64,000 nt of DNA from Acidimicrobiia bacterium (GTDB lineage: Bacteria; Acidobacteriota; Vicinamibacteria; Vicinamibacterales; UBA2999): contig VFZG01000004.1 of NCBI GenBank assembly GCA_016871275.1, positions 87,893 through 151,892 of the forward strand. Direction: 5' to 3'. Each line of letters starts with the position of its first letter. The first letter of the stretch is position 1. Position numbers and translations under genes: made by a program. Of this stretch, positions 46,551 through 54,878 are shown piece after piece. A model generated the notes under the pieces. That model did not search any database. It was not told the origin of the DNA and saw nothing but the letters and a program-made list of their open reading frames with translations.

Positions 46551-46988
46551 ATGGCCAATTCAGGACAGAACTACCAGAACCACATCCGCTGGTTTCCACT
46601 GTTCCACTTCGTCGCCATGCCGATTACGCTGTTCTCCTTTCTGAATGAACTGAGGCACCTCTGGATGAATCCGAGCCGCTCAACGGCCTTCGGCGCGGTG
46701 GTGGCGTTCGGGATTCTGGCGTCGGTGTTTGCCGCGCGCCTGATGGCATTGAAGGTGCAGGATCGGGTCATCCGCCTGGAGATGCACCTGCGCATGCCGG
46801 CGCTGCTGCCGGCCGATCTGCAGGCCCGCATGCACGAACTGACACCGGCGCAGTTGGTCAGCCTGCGGTTCGCGGGCGACCAGGAGCTTGCCGATCTCGT
46901 CCGCCAGGTGCTGGACGGCAAGTTGACCAAGCCGTCCGACATCAAGCGCGCGATTAAGCACTGGAAAGGCGACTACCTCCGCGCGTAG
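46551..46988 (+). CDS. DUF6526-like membrane protein
   Basis: NYQNHIRWFPLFHFVAMPITL, DRVIRLEMHLRM. Confidence 0.65.
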   Translation: MANSGQNYQNHIRWFPLFHFVAMPITLFSFLNELRHLWMNPSRSTAFGAVVAFGILASVFAARLMALKVQDRVIRLEMHLRMPALLPADLQARMHELTPAQLVSLRFAGDQELADLVRQVLDGKLTKPSDIKRAIKHWKGDYLRA

Positions 46989-47039
46989 CGTGCGATCAGC
47001 TTGCCGTCGGGTCCCGAGGCTGAGCCTCGAGCGACGCCG

Positions 47040-47966
47040 CTATTTCGCGACGATCACCGTAACATTCTCGTACGTGAACAGCGATCCATCGCTGGCCACC
47101 GCGCGGAGCACGTACGTGCCCGGCTCTGTGAACGTCACCTTCGCCTCCCACTTGTTGCCGGCGGGCGGCTCGGGGATTGTCCAGGGCGGCGACCACGGCG
47201 AATTCGCGTAGGCGCGCGTGTCGGTCCACGCCTTCATCTGATCGGGCGTGAAAGAGACGGCGGCGGCGTTGCCGCGATAGACGATCCACGAGAACCGCAG
47301 CCCGGGCCCGCTCGTCGCGACGATCGATGACGGCGGCCGATACAGCGCCGCGGTGCTGATCGTCGGCTGTCCATCCGGCCCTGGCGTCGGCCCGGGGCGG
47401 CGCTTCGGAATGTTGTCCGGATCGTTGGCGATGGCGGTGAGCGGCACGGCCTCGCCGATCTTGACGCTGCGCTTCGTTTCGGCGACGGTCAACGATGGCG
47501 GGATGTTGCTGCGCAGCTCATCGCGCAGGCTGCCGAAGTCGCCGCCGACTTCGGTCGAGATCACCTGCGGATCGATCTGGTAGTCGCTCTTCAGCGACGC
47601 ATACGCCCTTTCCGTCTTGCCGTTGGCGGTCAGCGTCCAGATCAACTCCCTGGTGCCGAAGTCGGCCGGGACGCGAATCGAAAACAGAAACGGGTTGCGG
47701 CGCGGGTAGAAATGCGTGGGCTGGCCTTGATCGGGCCCGCCGGGTTCGATGGCGTTCTGCGGCCCGATTGGCACGTCGAACTCCTGCTGCCAGTTCGAAT
47801 TCATGTAGCCAAACACCAGCGTGAACGAGCCGTCAGCGTTCGGCATCCAGCCTTCATAGGCCGGGCTCAGACCTTGACCGCTCGAGTACATGAAGCGCGT
47901 CTGCGCGCCGCCGGCAAGCTGCACGGCGGCGACCAGCGCCGCCGTGAGGACGATTCGCCGCATCAT
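47040..47966 (-). CDS. secreted hypothetical protein
   Basis: Signal peptide MMRRIVLTAALVAAVQLAGGAQT; C-terminal Ig-like PGTYVLRAVASDG. Confidence 0.55.
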   Translation of the reverse strand: MMRRIVLTAALVAAVQLAGGAQTRFMYSSGQGLSPAYEGWMPNADGSFTLVFGYMNSNWQQEFDVPIGPQNAIEPGGPDQGQPTHFYPRRNPFLFSIRVPADFGTRELIWTLTANGKTERAYASLKSDYQIDPQVISTEVGGDFGSLRDELRSNIPPSLTVAETKRSVKIGEAVPLTAIANDPDNIPKRRPGPTPGPDGQPTISTAALYRPPSSIVATSGPGLRFSWIVYRGNAAAVSFTPDQMKAWTDTRAYANSPWSPPWTIPEPPAGNKWEAKVTFTEPGTYVLRAVASDGSLFTYENVTVIVAK

Positions 47967-49429
47967 TGTTGTCCCGGCGCGCGCGTCGCGGTCGGTGTCG
48001 CCTGCGGCACGGGGGCCCAGCACAGCGGACAGCCAATGTCGTAGTCGTTGCGCGATTTCATGTTGGCGCGCCGTTTGGCCATTTCCGCCTGGAACTGCTC
48101 CTCGGTCAGCGTCACCGAATACCCGAGGTCGATGAACATGTTCGAGATCGACCGGCGTCCGCCGCCGGCCCAATTGCGTGAGTCAGCGGGATTCTTGTTG
48201 TCCTTGGTCGTGTCGAGGAAGCCAATCAGGTGAACGATGGTGCCCTTCGGCAGCAGCGGCGCCTGGTCGTCTTCATAGACATACTGCTTCACCCAGTTGT
48301 GATCGTAACCAACGCAGTTGAGCGTCAGGATGTTGTGGCCCCAGATCGCTTCCAGGCACATCCGCACCCCGGGCGCGTGCAGGTGCGGCTCGAAGGCGAT
48401 GATCTTGGTGTGCTCCTGCAGCGTGGCGAACGAATGCAGCTCCTGGTTCTTCTGATCCGGCTTGACGTCGAGATCAATGCCGTTGCCGAGCCGCAACGAC
48501 GACCGCCGGTAGAGCGGCTTGTAGCCGACCGGGAAGAACCGGAAGCCGAATTCCAGATGCGCCTTCGTCTCGCGGCCGTTCGAATGCCAGTGATAGGCGC
48601 TCAACGCCAGCGCCGAGTTCTTCTGCAACAGCCGGCCTGACTCGGCGGGGAAGATGTCCGGGTTGCGGCCGACTTCGTGAATCGGCCAGCTCGTGCTTAC
48701 GGCTTCGGCACCCACCGTCGATGCGCCTTCACCCTGCACCACGCTCTCGTAGGTCATGTGGTGAAACACGTAGCGCCCGCCCACGGTCGACGACGAACCA
48801 CCGGCGGGAATATCGTTGACTTCGCGCACCTCGACGGACGAAACGTAGCGGTCCTCTTTGAGACCGGTCGGCACCATCCCGAGGGAACCCCAGCGATCGG
48901 GACCGGTGGCGGGAACGACGACCTCGGGCGACTTGACAATCAGATCGGGCTCTCCGAGCTGCCACTTGTCGGCATGCTCGAAGTCCAGGGGCTTCGGCAT
49001 GTCGGCAGGATTGCCGCGCGGCGCGCCGCCGTCGGCCCACCTGGCGATCATCGCAATCTCGGCGTCGCTCAGCGAGGGATCCTCCTTGAAGCCCTGGATG
49101 CCGATGTTCTTCTCGACGAACCACGGCGGCATGACGCCGGCGTGGGGGCCCAGGCCGGTCCGCATCTTGATTGACCGTGCCCACGGCCGCACCTGCTCGT
49201 AGGTCACCAGCGGCATGGGCGCGCCGCCATCGGGCCGGTGGCACCGCTGGCAGCTGCGCTGCAGAATCGGCGCGATGTGTTTGGCAAAGGTCACATCGCC
49301 GGCGGGTTGAGTCGTCGGCGCCGCTTGCCCGCCGAAGGGCTCTGCGCGCAGGTTGGCGGGCGCTGCCGACCAGCCGAGGAGAGCCGCCGCGAATACACCG
49401 AACGCCGCCGCCGTGAAAGTGGCCCGCAT
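47963..49429 (-). CDS. cytochrome c fused to copper type II monooxygenase-like domain
   Basis: CQRCH heme site; AFEPHLHAPGVRMCLEAIWGHNILTLNCVGYDHNWVKQYVYEDDQAP. Confidence 0.75.
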   Translation of the reverse strand: MRATFTAAAFGVFAAALLGWSAAPANLRAEPFGGQAAPTTQPAGDVTFAKHIAPILQRSCQRCHRPDGGAPMPLVTYEQVRPWARSIKMRTGLGPHAGVMPPWFVEKNIGIQGFKEDPSLSDAEIAMIARWADGGAPRGNPADMPKPLDFEHADKWQLGEPDLIVKSPEVVVPATGPDRWGSLGMVPTGLKEDRYVSSVEVREVNDIPAGGSSSTVGGRYVFHHMTYESVVQGEGASTVGAEAVSTSWPIHEVGRNPDIFPAESGRLLQKNSALALSAYHWHSNGRETKAHLEFGFRFFPVGYKPLYRRSSLRLGNGIDLDVKPDQKNQELHSFATLQEHTKIIAFEPHLHAPGVRMCLEAIWGHNILTLNCVGYDHNWVKQYVYEDDQAPLLPKGTIVHLIGFLDTTKDNKNPADSRNWAGGGRRSISNMFIDLGYSVTLTEEQFQAEMAKRRANMKSRNDYDIGCPLCWAPVPQATPTATRAPGQQ

Positions 49430-49491
49430 GTTGCCTCCATCCGCCTTTGCGCCGACCGCGTCGGCGGGACCAGGCGAAAATACGCCCTTTC

Positions 49492-51567
49492 TCAGGGCAA
49501 CGCAAACGCCAACAAGGTGGTGCCCGAGGCGATGACGACATGCTGTTTGCCGTCGAGCATGAAGGTCATCGCCGCCGCTCCCCAAATCGGGTATCCGGTG
49601 GAATATCGCCACAAATTCCTGCCGCTGCGGGAGTCGAAGGCCATGAAGTTGCCTTCGTTGTCTCCGGCAAAGACCAGCCCCGCCGCCGTCGACATGACCC
49701 CCGCCATCGTCGGCTGCGTGAACTTGAATTCCCACTTTCGCTCACCGGTCGCGGCGTCCAGCGCCCGCAACGCGCCGTATCCCTTGTCGCGATCGATGCG
49801 GACCACCCCGCCAAACGACGTGCGCCCGGGTGCGATCACCGGCTCCTGGGGCTCGTAGGTCGCGCACGACTCTCGTGCGTTGACGAAGAACAGCTTCAGC
49901 GCCGGATCGAATGACGGCGGATTGAAGTTGGTGCCGCCCCACATGTCGGGCAGACAGCCCTTGTCGCCATCGTTCAGCACGATGGGCCGTCCATCCTTGC
50001 CGATTTCCCGCGCCCAGGTGGTGTCTGTGAACGGCTTGCCGAGAATCAGCTCCCCGGTGCGGCGATCCAGCACGTAGAAGAAGCCGTTGCGGTTGGCGAG
50101 CATCACGACCTTGCGACTGGTCGCGCCGGAGCCTCGCGAAGGCGAATCGGGCCAATCGGCCAGCACCGGGATCTGATTGGCATCCCAGTCGTGCGTGTCG
50201 TGCGGGGTGAATTGGTAGTGCCACTTCAGGGTCCCGGTGTCGGCATCAATCGCAATCAGTGAATTCGTGTAGAGGTTGTCGCCGCGCCGGTCGGCGCCGT
50301 AATAGTCGGGATTCGGATTTCCCGTGCCCCAATACAGCAGGTTGAGATCGGGGTCGTAGGTGCCTGTCATCCAGGTTCCGCCACCACCACGCTCGAGCAC
50401 ATCGGCCGACGCCGGCCACGTCTCGCTGCCGCGCTCACCGGGCGCCGGAATCGTCGAGAACCGCCAGAGGCGTGCGCCGGTCGCTGGATCGTAGGCGTCG
50501 AGGAATCCCTTGGTCGGATACTCACCGCCCGAAATGCCGACGATGACTTTGCCGTTGATCACGAGCGGAGCCAGCGTCGCGGAATAGCCGACCTTGTAAT
50601 CGGCGAGCACGGTGTCCCAGAGGATGCGCCCGGTGGCGCGATCGAACGCGAGCAGGTGCGCGTCGAGCGTCACCATGAACAGGCGGTGGTCGAGCATCGC
50701 GAAGCCGCGATTGACCGGCGCCTGCGCGCCGTAGGTCAAATCAGCAGGCAGGTCGCGGCGATAGCTCCAGAACGGCCGGCCGGTGCGGGCGTCGAGCGCC
50801 CAGGCGAAATTGTTGGAACCCGACACATACAACACGCCGTCGTACAAGAGCGGCGTGGCTTCGAAGCCGCGGCCCCTTGTGGTCGTGCCGGTCTGAAACG
50901 TCCACTCGGGTTTGAGCGTGGCGACGTTCGCGGTGTTGATCTGCGTGAGCGGGCTGTGCCGACGCCCCGAGTAGTCGCCGGAGAAGGTGACCCACCGCGA
51001 CGGGTCCTTCAGGCCATCGAGCAGATCGCGATAGGTCACGCCCGGAAGCGGAACGGCGTTCGCCGCGGCGCGTGCTCCACGCGCGATGTTCGCAATGGCG
51101 GACTTCCAATAGCCTTGCAGGCGTCCGCCCGGCTCGAGGATCTGGATCGAGAAGGCGTCCTCATTCTTTCGTTCGCCTGGAATCACGCGGCCGTCGTGCA
51201 GGGTGAGCGTGACCAGATCGGCGTTGGCGCCGGGCCGCAGGTAGGCGGCCGATGACGTCGGCGGCGTGGCCAGCATCTTCAGGTAGGCGACGATCGCGGC
51301 GATCTCATCGTCGCTGCCGCGGCTGGCGGACATGATGCTGCCCGGCACGCCGTTGCGAATGATGTGCCTGGCGCGGGCCTCGCCGCCGGCCGCGGTGACG
51401 ACGGTCAGCAGGTTGGGCCCGTTCAGCCCGCGCGCGTCGGCGCCGTGGCAGGTGGCGCACTGCTCGCCGAACAACGCGCGGCCCTGAGTGCTGGCGGACG
51501 ACTGCGCGAACGCCCGCGGCGCCGGCATCAGCGCCAGCGCCAGGGCGGCGACAACGACACGTCTCAT
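49492..51567 (-). CDS. PQQ-dependent dehydrogenase with N-terminal cytochrome c domain
   Basis: CATCH heme site; PQQ propeller motifs; HDTHDWDANQ; GGTNFNPPSFDP. Confidence 0.9.
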   Translation of the reverse strand: MRRVVVAALALALMPAPRAFAQSSASTQGRALFGEQCATCHGADARGLNGPNLLTVVTAAGGEARARHIIRNGVPGSIMSASRGSDDEIAAIVAYLKMLATPPTSSAAYLRPGANADLVTLTLHDGRVIPGERKNEDAFSIQILEPGGRLQGYWKSAIANIARGARAAANAVPLPGVTYRDLLDGLKDPSRWVTFSGDYSGRRHSPLTQINTANVATLKPEWTFQTGTTTRGRGFEATPLLYDGVLYVSGSNNFAWALDARTGRPFWSYRRDLPADLTYGAQAPVNRGFAMLDHRLFMVTLDAHLLAFDRATGRILWDTVLADYKVGYSATLAPLVINGKVIVGISGGEYPTKGFLDAYDPATGARLWRFSTIPAPGERGSETWPASADVLERGGGGTWMTGTYDPDLNLLYWGTGNPNPDYYGADRRGDNLYTNSLIAIDADTGTLKWHYQFTPHDTHDWDANQIPVLADWPDSPSRGSGATSRKVVMLANRNGFFYVLDRRTGELILGKPFTDTTWAREIGKDGRPIVLNDGDKGCLPDMWGGTNFNPPSFDPALKLFFVNARESCATYEPQEPVIAPGRTSFGGVVRIDRDKGYGALRALDAATGERKWEFKFTQPTMAGVMSTAAGLVFAGDNEGNFMAFDSRSGRNLWRYSTGYPIWGAAAMTFMLDGKQHVVIASGTTLLAFALP

Positions 51568-51592
51568 GGCAGGGTGGAATATACTCCGTTTG

Positions 51593-51640
51593 CCCGCCTC
51601 CGCGGCCCGAGGGCCGCTACGGCGAGGCGGACGAGGGAGG
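51593..51640 (+). repeat. GC-rich palindromic element ending in GGGAGG directly before the cupin start codon
   Basis: CCCGCCTCCGCGGCCCGAGGGCCGCTACGGCGAGGCGGACGAGGGAGGCTTCA|ATG. Confidence 0.65.
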
Positions 51641-51645
51641 CTTCA

Positions 51646-52056
51646 ATGAATCGCACGCGAGTTCTCACGATCCTCGTTGCCCTGGGCATTGCGATCACCA
51701 TGGCCAGTGCGGCGGCGCAGCAAAGCAACTTTGTCGGCGGCACGCCCAGCCAGGTCGATGCCACCAAGATTCGAACGACGCGGCTGAAATTCCCTGCCGG
51801 CAGCCGATCCAACTGGCACACCCACACGCACGGTCAACTGCTGATGATCGAAGAAGGCAAGGGCCGGACTCAGGAACGCAACGGTCCGCTGATCGAGACC
51901 GTTCCAGGCATGGCGTGGTGGACCAAGGCCGGCGTCGAACACTGGCACGGCGCGGCGCCGGATCAGGACGCACTTCAGCTGACGATCTATGAAGGCGAAG
52001 TGAAGTGGCTCGAGCCGGTGACCGACGCGGTCTACAAGGCTGCGCCGAAGAAATAG
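51646..52056 (+). CDS. secreted cupin-domain protein
   Basis: Signal peptide; FPAGSRSNWHTHTHGQLLMIEEGKG, AGVEHWHGAAPDQ. Confidence 0.88.
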   Translation: MNRTRVLTILVALGIAITMASAAAQQSNFVGGTPSQVDATKIRTTRLKFPAGSRSNWHTHTHGQLLMIEEGKGRTQERNGPLIETVPGMAWWTKAGVEHWHGAAPDQDALQLTIYEGEVKWLEPVTDAVYKAAPKK

Positions 52057-52080
52057 CGCCGGTCGTGCCTCGACCGCTGC

Positions 52081-52113
52081 TTCGAGCTCGTCTGATTCAA
52101 TAACCAGGAAGAA
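52081..52113. repeat. 33-bp dispersed copy (32/33) of 59167-59199
   Basis: ttcgagctcgtctgattcaataaccaggaagaa vs ttcgagctcgtctgattcaatgaccaggaagaa. Confidence 0.9.
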
Positions 52114-52281
52114 AGAGGTGTGGCCGGCGAGCGCCGATCTGCACCATCGGCGATTCCGCAACGCTCAGGACTTCTTCACGGAACCTCACGAACGGATTCC
52201 AGCCGCTCGGGGTTGTGCCGAAGGTCGGCAGTTGACCGCAGTCCCGCATGCGCCTAGAGTGCAGAGGTCTCGAGGAATCCC

Positions 52282-53085
52282 ATGACCATACGCATCGCCA
52301 TCGCCTGCTGCGCCGGCCTGCTCGCCGCGTCCGTCGCCGTGGCCGCGTCCACCGCGCAAACGCCCGCCACCAACCCGCTGGCCGGCAAGGCCGAAGCCAT
52401 CGACGGCGGCAAGAACATCTACCGCGGACGCTGCGGCGTCTGCCATGGCATCGACGCCAAGGGCTACCGCGGCAGCGATCTGACCAGCGGCGACTGGGTG
52501 CACGGCGGCAGCGACGCGCAGCTGTTCAAGACGATTCAATCCGGCGTCACCGGCACCGAAATGCCCGGGAACGGGAACATGTCGAATGACGAGATCTGGA
52601 TGGTGATTGCCTACCTGCGCACGCTGGCGGCGCCGGGCGGCGCAGCGCCCGAGCGCGGCGATGCCGGGCGCGGTGAACAGCTGTTCTGGGCAAAGGACCA
52701 GGGCAACTGCGGGCAGTGCCACATGGTGCGCGATCGCGGCGGCCGCCTCGGCCCGAATCTCACGCGCGTCGGCGCGGCGCGATCCGTATCGGCGCTCGAG
52801 CGTGAAATCCGCAAGCCAGCCGAGGTGATCCCGGTGGGGTTCGAAACCGTGTCGGTGGCAACCCGGGACGGCAAGACGATCCGCGGCCTGCGCAAGAACG
52901 AGGATACGTTCTCGGTTCAGATCATGACCGGCAGCGAAGACATCCTGTCGTTCATGAAGAGCGACGTCAAGGACGTGACCGCCGAGCCGGAACGATCGCT
53001 GATGCCGGCGTACGGACCCGAGCGCCTGTCCGAGGCCGAAGTCACAGACATCGTCCGCTACCTGCGGACCCTGAGAGGGAGATAG
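52282..53085 (+). CDS. diheme c-type cytochrome
   Basis: CGVCH and CGQCH heme sites; signal peptide. Confidence 0.88.
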   Translation: MTIRIAIACCAGLLAASVAVAASTAQTPATNPLAGKAEAIDGGKNIYRGRCGVCHGIDAKGYRGSDLTSGDWVHGGSDAQLFKTIQSGVTGTEMPGNGNMSNDEIWMVIAYLRTLAAPGGAAPERGDAGRGEQLFWAKDQGNCGQCHMVRDRGGRLGPNLTRVGAARSVSALEREIRKPAEVIPVGFETVSVATRDGKTIRGLRKNEDTFSVQIMTGSEDILSFMKSDVKDVTAEPERSLMPAYGPERLSEAEVTDIVRYLRTLRGR

Positions 53086-53088
53086 CGC

Positions 53089-54684
53089 ATGTCGAGATTC
53101 GCCTTCGCTCTGGCACTGGCAGCGGCCCTGACGGTTGTGCTGCAGGCGCAGAACATCACCAACGCACAACTGGAAAAAGGCCTCGCCGATCCGTCGGCGT
53201 GGCTCAACTACAGCGGCGACTACGGCGGCATGCGGCATAGTCCACTGACCCAACTGACCCCGGCCAATGTCGGCCAGCTCACGGTGCAGTGGGCGTTTCA
53301 GACCAATACCCTCGGCAAGTTCGAAGCGACGCCGCTCGTGGTCAACGGCGTGATGTACATCACCGGCCCCAACAACACGGCGTGGGCGCTCGATGCGCGC
53401 ACCGGCCGGCAGATCTGGTCGTATCGCCGTGATCTACCCGAGGGCATGAACCTCTGCTGCGGCCGCGTCAATCGCGGTTTCGCGGTGCTCGGCAACAGGC
53501 TGTTCATGAATACGCTCGATGCGCACCTGCTCGCCTTCGACATGAAGACCGGATCGATCCTGTGGGACTCGATCATCGACGACTACAAGCTCGGTTACAG
53601 CGCGACGTCGGCGCCGCTGGTCGTCAAAGACAAGGTCGTCGTCGGCATCGCCGGCGCCGAGTACGGCATCCGTGGTTTCATCGACGCGTTCGACGCCAAC
53701 ACGGGGAAGAAGGCGTGGCGCTTTTGGGTGGTGCCGGGCCCAGGCGAAAAGGGCAACGAGACCTGGGAAGGGGATTCGTGGAAGCGCGGCGGCGGCTCGA
53801 CGTGGGTCACCGGCTCGTACGATCCCCCGCTCAATCTGATCTACTGGGGCACTGGCAATCCGGGGCCCGATCTGTACGGCGACGATCGTGAAGGCGACAA
53901 TCTCTATACCGATTCGGTGGTGGCGCTCGACGGCGACACCGGCCAGTTGAAGTGGCACTACCAGTTCACTCCGCACGACACGCACGACTGGGACGCGACG
54001 CAGGTCCCGGTGCTGGCGGAAAAGGTCATCGGCGGCGTCAACAAGAAAGTGCTGATGGTCGCGAATCGCAACGGCTTCTTCTACACATTCGATCGCGGCA
54101 ACGGATCGCTGATTGCCTCGCGCCCGTTCGTCAAGACGACCTGGGCCGAGCGCATCAAGCCCGATGGCAGGCCGGACGTGAAGCCTGGAACCGAACCGAC
54201 TGAAAACGGCGTCGACGTGTGTCCCGACATCGCCGGCGGCACCAACTTCATGTCGCCCGCCTACAATCCGAAGACCGGTCTGTTCTATGTGACCGCGCGC
54301 GAAGTGTGCGCGACCTACTACGGATGGGAGCAGGAATTCGTGCAGGGGCAGTACTACTTCGGCGGCAACGGCCAGCGGAGCGGCGGCCGCGGCTACGGCG
54401 CGATGCGCGCGATCGATCCGGCCAACGCCGGCGTCAAGTGGGAATACAAGTACTACACGCCGTCGATGGCCGGCGTGCTGTCGACGGAAACCAATGTGAT
54501 CTTCGGCGGCGACATGGACGGCAACGTGATGGCGTTCGACGCGGCCAGCGGCAAGAACCTCTGGCACTTCCAGACCGGTTCGGGAATTTTCGCCGCGCCG
54601 ATCACCTACATGCTGGACGGCAGGCAATGGGTGGTGCTCGGATCTGGCACCACGGTCTACGCGTTTGCGCTGCCGTCGAAGTAG
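53089..54684 (+). CDS. PQQ-dependent dehydrogenase (quinoprotein)
   Basis: PQQ propeller motifs; vicinal CC (NLCCGRVNRG); HDTHDWDATQ. Confidence 0.9.
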   Translation: MSRFAFALALAAALTVVLQAQNITNAQLEKGLADPSAWLNYSGDYGGMRHSPLTQLTPANVGQLTVQWAFQTNTLGKFEATPLVVNGVMYITGPNNTAWALDARTGRQIWSYRRDLPEGMNLCCGRVNRGFAVLGNRLFMNTLDAHLLAFDMKTGSILWDSIIDDYKLGYSATSAPLVVKDKVVVGIAGAEYGIRGFIDAFDANTGKKAWRFWVVPGPGEKGNETWEGDSWKRGGGSTWVTGSYDPPLNLIYWGTGNPGPDLYGDDREGDNLYTDSVVALDGDTGQLKWHYQFTPHDTHDWDATQVPVLAEKVIGGVNKKVLMVANRNGFFYTFDRGNGSLIASRPFVKTTWAERIKPDGRPDVKPGTEPTENGVDVCPDIAGGTNFMSPAYNPKTGLFYVTAREVCATYYGWEQEFVQGQYYFGGNGQRSGGRGYGAMRAIDPANAGVKWEYKYYTPSMAGVLSTETNVIFGGDMDGNVMAFDAASGKNLWHFQTGSGIFAAPITYMLDGRQWVVLGSGTTVYAFALPSK

Positions 54685-54724
54685 CCGTTAGTTCGACACA
54701 CGGGGTCGGTGAGACGATCCCTGT

Positions 54725-54874
54725 GTGGCGAGTCCACTGACCGCGCTCCTCGAGCTCCCGGCGGGCGATCGAGCGGAGCTTGCGATGGCGCTTTAGGCAG
54801 GTCTGTCTGCGGCTGAGCGCGACGCGGCAATCGCGGCTCCCCCTACCAAATCCCGCCCCTTTCGGGTAGAGTGA
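54725..54874 (+). pseudogene. addiction-module-component-like (antitoxin-type) small gene interrupted by TAG
   Basis: (GTG) VASPLTALLELPAGDRAELAMAL*AGLSAAERDAAIAAPPTKSRPFRVE*. Confidence 0.6.
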
Positions 54875-54878
54875 CGGC

